Source of the DNA: Helicobacter monodelphidis
Lineage (GTDB): Bacteria > Campylobacterota > Campylobacteria > Campylobacterales > Helicobacteraceae
Direction of reading: 5' to 3'
NCBI RefSeq assembly: GCF_003288845.1
Contig: NZ_NHYN01000006.1
Span: 1-64,000, forward strand
DNA length: 64,000 nucleotides
Both the position numbers and the translations under genes were made by a program. The notes below the pieces were generated by a model. That model had not been told where the DNA came from, did not search any database, and saw only the letters and a list, made by a program, of their open reading frames with translations. Shown piece by piece: positions 9,265 through 16,132 of the stretch. How positions within the stretch are numbered: position 1 is the first letter of the stretch; each line of letters opens with the position of its first letter.

Positions 9265-9828
9265 ATGCTTATTCAATACATTAAACATCCTAAAAGAACG
9301 GGTGCTCTTTGTTCTAGCTCAAAAAGTTTAAGTTATACCATCACTGAAAATATTGGCTTGGAACAAGCGGAATATATTGCAGAAATTGGTCCTGGAACAG
9401 GTGCCTTCACAAATTTTATTTTGAAAAAAAAATCTCCACAAGCGACTTTCTTTGCTGTTGAAATTAATGACGAAATGGCTAGTAAATTGCGACATAAAAA
9501 TATTGATGTTGAAACCGGTTCTGCCGAACATTTAGCAAAAATGATGGAAAAACGCAATATCCCCCACTTAGATGCGATTGTCTCAGGAATTCCATGGGCA
9601 TTGCTCGGACAGAAAGAACAAGATAGATTATTAATGAGTATTTATAATGGACTAAAGGAGGGTGGCTATTTTGCAACCTTTGCCTATGCCTTGCCAACCC
9701 TTGCCATTCCATCGCTACCCGCAAGAAAATTCCGTAAAAAAATTTACGATATTTTCAGCGAGGTAAAAACCTCAAAAATTATGTGGCAGAATATCCCGCC
9801 TGCCTTTGTTTATTATTGTAAAAAATAA
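9265..9828 (+). CDS. Class I SAM-dependent methyltransferase (phospholipid/rRNA-adenine methyltransferase-like)
   Basis: The protein has 187 residues. The SAM-binding motif I (AEIGPGTGAFT, about residues 39-49), an acidic motif II (FFAVEINDEM, about 64-73) and the SGIPWALL segment (about 108-115, in the position of the catalytic NPPY/DPPF loop) are visible. The family includes phosphatidylethanolamine N-methyltransferases and KsgA-like enzymes; the short length and the N-terminal KHPKRTGALCSSSKSLS segment resemble PmtA-type phospholipid methyltransferases. The substrate is not determined. The gene is convergent with yejE: the two stop codons abut at 9828/9829. Confidence 0.75.
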   Translation: MLIQYIKHPKRTGALCSSSKSLSYTITENIGLEQAEYIAEIGPGTGAFTNFILKKKSPQATFFAVEINDEMASKLRHKNIDVETGSAEHLAKMMEKRNIPHLDAIVSGIPWALLGQKEQDRLLMSIYNGLKEGGYFATFAYALPTLAIPSLPARKFRKKIYDIFSEVKTSKIMWQNIPPAFVYYCKK

Positions 9829-10842
9829 TTAACCATTTCTAGGGTCAAAAGCATCACGTAAACCCTCGCCAATAAAAACCAAAACAGACAACAAGAACGC
9901 AATAGAAATAAATGCGGAAATTCCTATCCAAGGGGCGTAGAGATTCTCTTTTGCCTGATTCAATACCTCACCTAAACTCGGCGAACCAACAGGTAGCCCA
10001 AAACCCAAAAAATCTAACGAAGTCAACATTGTAATAGAAGAGCTTAGAACAAAAGGCAAGAAGCTTAAAATTATCGGAAAAGCATTAGGTAAGATATGTT
10101 TAAAAATAATTCTGCAATCACTCGCACCTAATGCCTTGCTAGAGCGAACATAATCCAAATTTCTCCCTCGCAAGAATTCTGCTCGCACAACATTCACAAG
10201 CCCAACCCAAGAAAATAAAGATAAAAACAATAAAAGCCACCAAAAAGAAGATTCAATGACGCTTGAAAAAATAATCACCAAAAATAAAACAGGCATAGAT
10301 GAATAAATCTCTACAAATCTTTGAGAAAATAAATCAATTTTTCCACCATAATAACCCATTATCGCACCAACAATAATCCCTATTATTGAACTAAAAAATG
10401 TTAACAATAAACCAAATGCTAGAGAAATAGCATAGCCATAAATCAAGCGACTTAGCAAATCCCTGCTTTGATCATCTGTGCCAAGAAAATTCTTAGAATC
10501 TGGTGGAGTGGGAGCAACATCTGAAAGTCCCATAATAATTGTGTCATAACGATAAGGAATGGGCGGAAATAAAAGCCAACCTTTAGATTGAATTAACTCT
10601 TGAATGTAGGAATCATGATAATTTGCTTCACTTTCAAAATCACCGCCAAAAGTCGTTTCAGGGTACGTCTTAAAAATTGGAAAATACCACTGCTGATTAA
10701 AAGAAACAACTAAGGGGCGATCGTTTGCAATAAAAGGAGCAGCAATGCAGATAAATAAAATCATACCAAATAAATATAAAGAATACTTTGCTCTTTTGTT
10801 CGCAAAAAATTTTTGTATTCTTTTTTTATTTAAGGTATTCAT
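9829..10842 (-). CDS. yejE: ABC transporter permease, YejE type (peptide/microcin uptake)
   Basis: The protein has 337 residues and is an inner-membrane permease of the oligopeptide family. One TM helix comes first (about 21-40), then a long periplasmic region containing GTDDQSRDLLSRLIYG (about 119-134), then five TM helices and the EAA loop (RSSKALGASD.RIIFKHILPN, about 232-252) that contacts the ATPase. The long insert between TM1 and the GTD motif (NQQWYFPIFKTYPETTFGGDF) is characteristic of YejE. It overlaps yejB by 4 nt (ATGA). The matching binding protein and ATPase genes are not adjacent. Confidence 0.85.
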   Translation of the reverse strand: MNTLNKKRIQKFFANKRAKYSLYLFGMILFICIAAPFIANDRPLVVSFNQQWYFPIFKTYPETTFGGDFESEANYHDSYIQELIQSKGWLLFPPIPYRYDTIIMGLSDVAPTPPDSKNFLGTDDQSRDLLSRLIYGYAISLAFGLLLTFFSSIIGIIVGAIMGYYGGKIDLFSQRFVEIYSSMPVLFLVIIFSSVIESSFWWLLLFLSLFSWVGLVNVVRAEFLRGRNLDYVRSSKALGASDCRIIFKHILPNAFPIILSFLPFVLSSSITMLTSLDFLGFGLPVGSPSLGEVLNQAKENLYAPWIGISAFISIAFLLSVLVFIGEGLRDAFDPRNG

Positions 10843-11912
10843 GAACGTGCCTCAAAATCAATACGTGGGTCAATCAATTTATAACTAATATCGCTAATTA
10901 AAGTTGTAATAAGCCCGATAAGTGTAAAAATATAAAGTGTGCCAAAAACAATTGGATAATCTCTATTTAAAGCCGCTTCATACCCTAACAACCCTAATCC
11001 ATCTAAAGAAAAAATAATCTCAATAAGCAAAGAACCACTTAAAAAAATCCCCACAAATGCAGCTGGGAATCCAGAAACAACAATCAACATTGCATTTCTA
11101 AAAATATGTCCATAAAGAATCTGCCTTTCATTTGCCCCCTTTGCCCTTGCTGTTAAAGTATATTGTTTGGAAATTTCTTCTAAAAAAGAATTCTTACAAA
11201 GTAGGGTTAAAGAAGCAAAACCCCCAAGAGTTAAGGCTGTAACAGGTAAGGTAATATGCCACAAATAATCAATAATCCTTTCAAAAAAACCCAAATTCTC
11301 ACTATAATCACTACTTAATCCTTTTAGAGGAAAAATCTCCAAAAAACTCCCTCCGGAAAATAAAATAATCAACAAAATAGCAATCAAAAAAGTAGGAATT
11401 GCATGGCATATAATTACGACAAAACTTGTCGCAATATCAAAAGAAGAATGGTGTTGCACAGCTTTTTTAATCCCTAAAGGAATAGAAATTAAATAAATAA
11501 AAAGAGTACTCCAAAGTCCTAAAGAGACAGACACAGGCAATCTTTCAATGACCAAATCAAGCACTTTTTGTTGCTTATAAAAACTCTCTCCAAAATCAAA
11601 AATAATATAATTACGAACCATCATCAAATAACGTTCCCAAAGCGGTTTATCAAAACCATAAAGTTTCTGAATTTCAACAATCAATTCCTTATCTAATCCA
11701 CTTGAAGCCTTATAAGAATGTTGCAGTAAGGAAACCTCTCCACCGTAACCAAAACCACCTTTTGCACTATCCCCATCAATGTTTTCGATCTGTGCCAACA
11801 TTCTTTCCACAGGTCCTCCGGGTGCGGTTTGAATAATAAAAAAATTAATTGTAATGATTGTAAATAAAGTGGGGATAATTAAAAATAATCGCTTTAAAAT
11901 ATAAATTAACAT
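10839..11912 (-). CDS. yejB: ABC transporter permease, YejB type
   Basis: I start it at ATG 11912 (357 residues), which has AAGGTG five bases upstream and puts the usual YILKRLFLIIPTLF first helix at the N-terminus; a longer reading to 12002 runs into recO. Six TM helices are visible. The periplasmic loop has the YejB-like insert GFGYGGEVSLLQHSYKASSG (about 58-77), and the EAA loop is TARAKGANERQILYGHIFRN (about 253-272). It would form the heterodimeric channel with YejE. The pair imports peptides in other bacteria; the cargo here is unknown. Confidence 0.85.
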   Translation of the reverse strand: MLIYILKRLFLIIPTLFTIITINFFIIQTAPGGPVERMLAQIENIDGDSAKGGFGYGGEVSLLQHSYKASSGLDKELIVEIQKLYGFDKPLWERYLMMVRNYIIFDFGESFYKQQKVLDLVIERLPVSVSLGLWSTLFIYLISIPLGIKKAVQHHSSFDIATSFVVIICHAIPTFLIAILLIILFSGGSFLEIFPLKGLSSDYSENLGFFERIIDYLWHITLPVTALTLGGFASLTLLCKNSFLEEISKQYTLTARAKGANERQILYGHIFRNAMLIVVSGFPAAFVGIFLSGSLLIEIIFSLDGLGLLGYEAALNRDYPIVFGTLYIFTLIGLITTLISDISYKLIDPRIDFEARS

Positions 11913-11974
11913 CAAACACCTTGAAATAAATTGAAAATATGGATATATTTTAGCACAGTTCTCCCAATCTCTAT

Positions 11975-12604
11975 TTACAAACCGCCCTGCATAATTTCCC
12001 ACAAAATATTAACTTCTCTATCTTCCAAAAAAAGTGTTTCTTTACTTTTTAATAACTGCTGAATACGTCCAACCTGTAAAAGCGGATACGAAAGTGTTTT
12101 TGGAGAACATTCAAAACACATACCCAAGAAGGAACGAGCAATAGCGACATTCTCACCCAATGTTTGCCCACAAATAAAACAATGCTCCAAAGAATGAATA
12201 CGACCCTCAAAAGCCAAAATCTCAACATAAACTTCAACAAGGACACGCTTTGGATTTTGTCTTACAAGACGTTTTGTCGATAACTCTAACAACTCATAAT
12301 AAAAAGAATCGATAACTTCAACTCCCCTTAGATGTAAAAAGAGCAACCTCAAAAACCCTTGCCATAAATGACGCTTTAAATGATCTCTTTCCCACACAAA
12401 CCCCAAATGTAAAACTTCTCTTAAACGCGGAATATTGCGTGCATTCTGAATATCAACCAAAAAATCGATTTTAAAGCCAACTGAAATTGTGCTGTGTCGA
12501 ATTCCATAAAAACGATACAAATGCAAAATCTCTTGGGATGTTAAAATATCAACCCAAATGTCTTCGTTGTTAGCGGGCTTAACAGAAAGGATAAATCCCT
12601 GCAA
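11975..12604 (-). CDS. recO: DNA repair/recombination mediator RecO
   Basis: The protein has 209 residues, the short form usual in Campylobacterota. An N-terminal OB-fold (about 1-75, starting MQGFILSVKPANNEDIWVDI) is followed by a helical domain and a zinc-finger with CFIC (about 142-145) and CFEC (about 162-165). RecO anneals ssDNA and, with RecR, loads RecA onto SSB-coated DNA. It lies 8 nt behind the TIR-domain gene on the same strand, and its stop is 62 nt before the yejB start, so TIR, recO and yejBE may be read through. The zinc cysteines are all present, so it should be functional. Confidence 0.85.
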   Translation of the reverse strand: MQGFILSVKPANNEDIWVDILTSQEILHLYRFYGIRHSTISVGFKIDFLVDIQNARNIPRLREVLHLGFVWERDHLKRHLWQGFLRLLFLHLRGVEVIDSFYYELLELSTKRLVRQNPKRVLVEVYVEILAFEGRIHSLEHCFICGQTLGENVAIARSFLGMCFECSPKTLSYPLLQVGRIQQLLKSKETLFLEDREVNILWEIMQGGL

Positions 12605-12612
12605 TTTATTTC

Positions 12613-13152
12613 TTAATTATAGAGTTCACGATCCATAATCGCATCTGTTACCCAGCCATGAATATATTGTTTAATATACTCATAAACTTCTTGACTATTA
12701 CGACTCGGTGGCTCATAAACAGAAGTAATGTCTGAAAGTTGCTTTCCATCAATATTAATCAATTCAAACGGATTTCTACCTTTAATTGTGGGCTTATGTG
12801 CAACATCATCACAATTATGAATATGAACACCAAAAACACCCTTATTTGCACGCCAAGCTTTTTCAATTTGATACAAAACAAGATCTCTTTCAGCAGTTTT
12901 AGAGCCAATAAGCACAATCAAACAACTTGCTATATCGATATTTTTATCAAACCAACCCTTAACGACATCTTCGCCCTTTGTCATCACGGCCTGCCACTCT
13001 TGAGGCGTAAAGATTTTTTGTCCTGTTATGCTTGTCAGCTGAGAGGCAAGACTATAAACGCGCCAATGGTCATCTCGTCCATCAAAACAATAAAATACAC
13101 GCCATTTTTTATTTTTTTCTTTTTTAATGTCTAATCCATCAAAAATTCCCAT
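12613..13152 (-). CDS. Orphan TIR-like protein, ThsB/DUF1863 type
   Basis: I start it at ATG 13152 (179 residues), with AAAGGAT just upstream. The segments RVFYCFDGRDDHWRV (about 18-32), LIVLIGSKT (about 78-86), FGVHIHN and the KGRNPFELI block (about 125-133) match the TIR-like ThsB domain (formerly MTH538/DUF1863), the sensor of Thoeris anti-phage systems that makes a NAD-derived signal. Odd: where ThsB proteins have a conserved Glu in a YEI motif, this one has Gln (YQI, about 94-96), so catalysis may be changed or lost. No ThsA effector is nearby. It is co-directional with recO (8-nt gap). Other bacterial DUF1863 proteins have no known role. Confidence 0.7.
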   Translation of the reverse strand: MGIFDGLDIKKEKNKKWRVFYCFDGRDDHWRVYSLASQLTSITGQKIFTPQEWQAVMTKGEDVVKGWFDKNIDIASCLIVLIGSKTAERDLVLYQIEKAWRANKGVFGVHIHNCDDVAHKPTIKGRNPFELINIDGKQLSDITSVYEPPSRNSQEVYEYIKQYIHGWVTDAIMDRELYN

Positions 13153-13260
13153 TGTAATCCTTTCATAAATTAAACAACCATACGTCATTATCATACATTC
13201 AGTTTGCTTAATCCTCTATGAAATAAAATTTATAAAATAATTTGTGGCTTCCTGAATCCC

Positions 13261-13288
13261 TCCATTCATTACCATGTGCTTGAATGGA
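13261..13288. repeat. Short inverted repeat in the gap upstream of the TIR gene
   Basis: The arms TCCATTCA and TGAATGGA are perfect 8-bp complements separated by 12 nt. There is no T-run after either arm, so it is not a clear terminator. It lies in the 251-bp gap between the TIR gene and the upstream accessory gene; no other signal was seen there. Confidence 0.4.
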
Positions 13289-13403
13289 GATTATGATTAC
13301 CTTGAATGCGTTAGTAGCAAAAATTTTTATGGCACTTGAATCTTGGAATCAATTTTTATTGTTCATTAAGAGAGAATAAAAAAGATTATTTATAATTGAT
13401 TCA

Positions 13404-14402
13404 TTATGCTTTTTTTGAAAGCATTTGTGAAAGTAGGCTTCCTTGAGAATCTGCTTTTATTTCTTTTACTTTGCTTAGAATCTCTTGTTTTTTAGATTCT
13501 AAATCTTGGGTTGGTTTTTTGTTTGATTCTGAAGAAGTAACATTAAACATTTCAAATAAAGTTTTTGTTGTGTCAACTTCTGAACCTATATTTGCTCCGC
13601 GTTGAATAAAGTTTTGTAAGGATTCTTGATTAGAATCAGAAAGCATATGTTCCCAATCGTTCTTCCAGTTATTATCCCAGTAAAGTTCCATTTTGCTTAG
13701 AGATTCTAATACTGCCTTTTTGTCTGTAGGAGAAAGGATGTCTTGGGCTTTAGCAAAAAATTTCCCAAAGCTAGCAATAACCGCACCTGTTTCACCACCA
13801 TAAACTTGTATCCAATCCCTTACGCTACGGTATTCACTATTTTCTGCTCTTATTAGATCTTTTTCTATGAGATTTTCTACAGAATCAACCAACATCTCTT
13901 TAGTTATCTCTAATCGCCTTGGGGAATCCTCTATGAATGCCTTTTCACATATAAGTGAATTGGTCAATTTGGAATCTGGTTCTTTTTTAAATTGTATCTT
14001 AAGCACTTCATTCATCTTATTTTCTAAAAAAGCTACACTTTCCTTAAAGTCAGATTGAGTGAGATTTTGGTTACTTGTATAGAGGTTATTATAAACAGAA
14101 GAAAGATCTTCACCAAACTTTCTAGAATCAGAATCCCATTCAGAACCCCATTCAATCTTCAACTGATGCTTTACACGTTCAGGTGTGGGTAAAAATTGTT
14201 TGTCTTCAAGTCTATATGTAAACCAACTTGAAAACCAAGTTTTTATTTCATCAACAGAGGTTTGAATTTCCTCATCAATTAATGTTTCATTAATATTTTG
14301 CTTTTGAGATTCAAGTTGAATCGAAAAATCTTGTGGAATATTCTTAATCCCTTGTGAAAGAGTAGAATAATTTTGTTGAATCTGTTGTGATGAAATACGC
14401 AT
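13404..14402 (-). CDS. Mosaic paralogue A: putative sigma-54-regulated, flagellum-exported protein
   Basis: I do not recognise the family. The protein has 332 residues, is hydrophilic, and has no signal peptide or membrane segment. The N-terminal 28 residues (MRISSQQIQQNYS...DFSIQ) and the last 85 or so (from about 248) are almost identical to those of the gene at 15047, while the middle third differs. It has a perfect -24/-12 promoter 29 nt upstream and AAGGAG before the ATG. An unstructured polar N-terminus plus RpoN control is the pattern of flagellar co-expressed secreted proteins in Campylobacterota. Function is inferred from the promoter and composition only. Confidence 0.6.
   Translation of the reverse strand: MRISSQQIQQNYSTLSQGIKNIPQDFSIQLESQKQNINETLIDEEIQTSVDEIKTWFSSWFTYRLEDKQFLPTPERVKHQLKIEWGSEWDSDSRKFGEDLSSVYNNLYTSNQNLTQSDFKESVAFLENKMNEVLKIQFKKEPDSKLTNSLICEKAFIEDSPRRLEITKEMLVDSVENLIEKDLIRAENSEYRSVRDWIQVYGGETGAVIASFGKFFAKAQDILSPTDKKAVLESLSKMELYWDNNWKNDWEHMLSDSNQESLQNFIQRGANIGSEVDTTKTLFEMFNVTSSESNKKPTQDLESKKQEILSKVKEIKADSQGSLLSQMLSKKA
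13406..13661 (-). repeat. Direct repeat, copy 1 (shared 3' end of the two paralogues)
   Basis: 256 bp are identical, except for one substitution at 13561, to 15049-15304. It encodes the common C-terminus. Beyond 13661 similarity falls but still covers a 30-residue stretch up to about 13730. Such near-identity at DNA level points to recent duplication or gene conversion. Confidence 0.9.
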
Positions 14403-14416
14403 ATTTGCTCCTTAAA
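14316..14416 (-). repeat. Direct repeat, copy 1 (shared 5' end and leader)
   Basis: 101 bp match 15914-16014 exactly. They cover the ribosome site and the first 29 codons. The similarity continues with small changes through the sigma-54 promoter. Confidence 0.9.
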
Positions 14417-14430
14417 ATTTAATAATTAAA

Positions 14431-14447
14431 AAGCAAATATTGTTCCA
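14431..14447 (-). promoter_or_regulatory. Sigma-54 (RpoN) promoter of mosaic paralogue A
   Basis: On the minus strand this reads TGGAACAATATTTGCTT, with GG and GC separated by exactly ten bases. It is 29 nt upstream of the ATG. In Helicobacter, RpoN with the activator FlgR drives mid-class flagellar genes. Confidence 0.85.
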
Positions 14448-14455
14448 TATTTATC

Positions 14456-14977
14456 TTATTTGCCTACCAAATCAGGGATATAGTGCCCGAATGCTTTGTT
14501 AACTTTGACAAAAAAGGGGGCTGTTTGAATAAAATTCCTTACATTCTTATTTCTTTTATTATAGGCAACAACCTTTGTTGTATACTGCCCAGTATACTTA
14601 TCATAAGTTGCCTTGAAAGCTACAATCTCATTTTCAGGCTCTACAATGGTAATCCACTTAAAATCAAGATAGTTTTGAGCATTTGGTCGTTCATCTCCAT
14701 AGATTGCAGCTGTATGGGTTCTTACTTCATCTTCTGTTAGATACAATTCATAGAAAGCGTTATAGTAACGATTCATTACAGTGTATGATTCCTGTGGGGA
14801 AAGGTTCATCCTTATACCCCCTTTCACTTGCCTTTCTTCTTCCTCTGTTAATATTTGCACACCTTTAGAATGATCGCTAAGTGCACCATTGGTTACCTTC
14901 GCTAAAATATCATTTGTTGCAAATGCTGGAGCGCACATTAGAACACCGATTGACATTGAAAAAATAAATTTTTTCAT
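14456..14977 (-). CDS. Sec-exported protein with internal double-glycine motif, unknown function
   Basis: The protein has 173 residues. A clear signal peptide ends in APAFA (about 1-20). After cleavage a short acidic stretch, LTEEEERQVKGG (about 43-54), resembles the leader of double-glycine (bacteriocin-type) substrates, followed by a 119-residue polar, tyrosine-rich body. The presence of both a Sec signal and a GG motif is unusual. ATG 14977 follows AGGAGGAAATC, and TATAAT lies 27 nt upstream, so it has its own ordinary promoter although it lies between two RpoN-driven genes. I do not recognise the body; a periplasmic or secreted role is inferred. Confidence 0.6.
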   Translation of the reverse strand: MKKFIFSMSIGVLMCAPAFATNDILAKVTNGALSDHSKGVQILTEEEERQVKGGIRMNLSPQESYTVMNRYYNAFYELYLTEDEVRTHTAAIYGDERPNAQNYLDFKWITIVEPENEIVAFKATYDKYTGQYTTKVVAYNKRNKNVRNFIQTAPFFVKVNKAFGHYIPDLVGK

Positions 14978-15004
14978 GATTTCCTCCTATTATTATTTTT
15001 GTTA

Positions 15005-15010
15005 ATTATA
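15005..15010 (-). promoter_or_regulatory. Candidate -10 box of the Sec-exported gene at 14456-14977
   Basis: TATAAT on the minus strand, 27 nt upstream of the ATG at 14977, in the 69-bp gap between it and paralogue B. It shows the secreted gene need not depend on the RpoN promoter upstream. Confidence 0.5.
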
Positions 15011-15046
15011 TTATGTTTTTACTGAATCATCAATAGGAGTTACATT

Positions 15047-16000
15047 CTATGCTTTTTTTGAAAGCATTTGTGAAAGTAGGCTTCCTTGAGAATCTGCTTT
15101 TATTTCTTTTACTTTGCTTAGAATCTCTTGTTTTTTAGATTCTAAATCTTGGGTTGGTTTTTTGTTTGATTCTGAAGAAGTAACATTAAACATTTCAAAT
15201 AAAATTTTTGTTGTGTCAACTTCTGAACCTATATTTGCTCCGCGTTGAATAAAGTTTTGTAAGGATTCTTGATTAGAATCAGAAAGCATATGTTCCCAAT
15301 CGTTATTCCAATTTTTTTCCCAATAGATATCCATTTTGCTTAGAGATTCTAATACTGCCTTTTTGTCTGTAGGAGAAAGGGTATCTTGAACATTAGAAAA
15401 GAACACCCCAAAAGCTGCACGTGTATGGTAGGTAACCTGCCAATGCCAACCTAATTGTTCGGATACCATTTTACCTGCTTGCTCCTCCTCACCCACACGC
15501 ACTGCACTTTCAACTAACTCAACCAAACCCAAAAAAGCATTCCTGCTTTCATCAACTCTATCCGCAGCTAGATGGAGCATATCTTTTGCCTCTAAAAGAT
15601 TGTTGACTAGGGGAGAATGCGGATCTTTCATATATTCTTTTTCAAGAATCTCATTCATCTTTTTTTCTAAAAATTGCACACTTGACTGATAATCAGATTT
15701 ACTCACAATCGTATTTTTATCATATAACTCATTCCAAACAATAGAAACTTCCTCATGAAACCGAGCCCGCCTTTCAGCATTCTCGATAGAGCCAGTCCAT
15801 GACTGTGAAGACACAACATAATCTTTCTGTTGAATTCGCTTGGCAATCTCAGCCTGAATTTCATTAGATGTTGCACTCTCTTTTTCTTTTGTATTTTCAT
15901 CACCAATTTGAGCTTGAATCGAAAAATCTTGTGGAATATTCTTAATCCCTTGTGAAAGAGTAGAATAATTTTGTTGAATCTGTTGTGATGAAATACGCAT
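15047..16000 (-). CDS. Mosaic paralogue B: putative sigma-54-regulated, flagellum-exported protein
   Basis: The protein has 317 residues and shares its N-terminal 29 and C-terminal 85 or so residues with paralogue A at 13404. The central region (about residues 35-200) is different but still helical and charged, and it contains an SSQSWTGSIENAERR segment not found in A. Like A it has no signal peptide, no membrane segment, an RpoN promoter and the same AAGGAG leader. Conserved ends with a variable middle suggest that the ends carry the export and assembly signals while the middle is under diversifying exchange. No known domain was recognised. Confidence 0.6.
   Translation of the reverse strand: MRISSQQIQQNYSTLSQGIKNIPQDFSIQAQIGDENTKEKESATSNEIQAEIAKRIQQKDYVVSSQSWTGSIENAERRARFHEEVSIVWNELYDKNTIVSKSDYQSSVQFLEKKMNEILEKEYMKDPHSPLVNNLLEAKDMLHLAADRVDESRNAFLGLVELVESAVRVGEEEQAGKMVSEQLGWHWQVTYHTRAAFGVFFSNVQDTLSPTDKKAVLESLSKMDIYWEKNWNNDWEHMLSDSNQESLQNFIQRGANIGSEVDTTKILFEMFNVTSSESNKKPTQDLESKKQEILSKVKEIKADSQGSLLSQMLSKKA
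15049..15304 (-). repeat. Direct repeat, copy 2 (shared 3' end of the two paralogues)
   Basis: Second copy of 13406-13661, with A instead of G at 15204, which changes one Thr codon to Ile. The two copies are in the same orientation 1,643 bp apart, so recombination between them could delete the Sec-exported gene. Confidence 0.9.
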
Positions 16001-16014
16001 ATTTGCTCCTTAAA
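15914..16014 (-). repeat. Direct repeat, copy 2 (shared 5' end and leader)
   Basis: Exact match to 14316-14416, 1,598 bp away in the same orientation. It covers the ribosome site and first 29 codons of paralogue B. Confidence 0.9.
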
Positions 16015-16029
16015 GTTTAATAATTTAAA

Positions 16030-16046
16030 AAGCAAATATCATTCCA
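16030..16046 (-). promoter_or_regulatory. Sigma-54 (RpoN) promoter of mosaic paralogue B
   Basis: On the minus strand this reads TGGAATGATATTTGCTT, GG-N10-GC, 30 nt upstream of the ATG at 16000. It differs from the copy at 14431 in the less conserved spacer, so the promoter itself has been kept while neighbouring bases drifted. Confidence 0.85.
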
Positions 16047-16132
16047 TATTTATTTTATAATTTCTATATCCAAGATTTATTTCATTACTTCATTCCATCT
16101 CTATCACCAAGCTAAAATACACTCCACCATCC

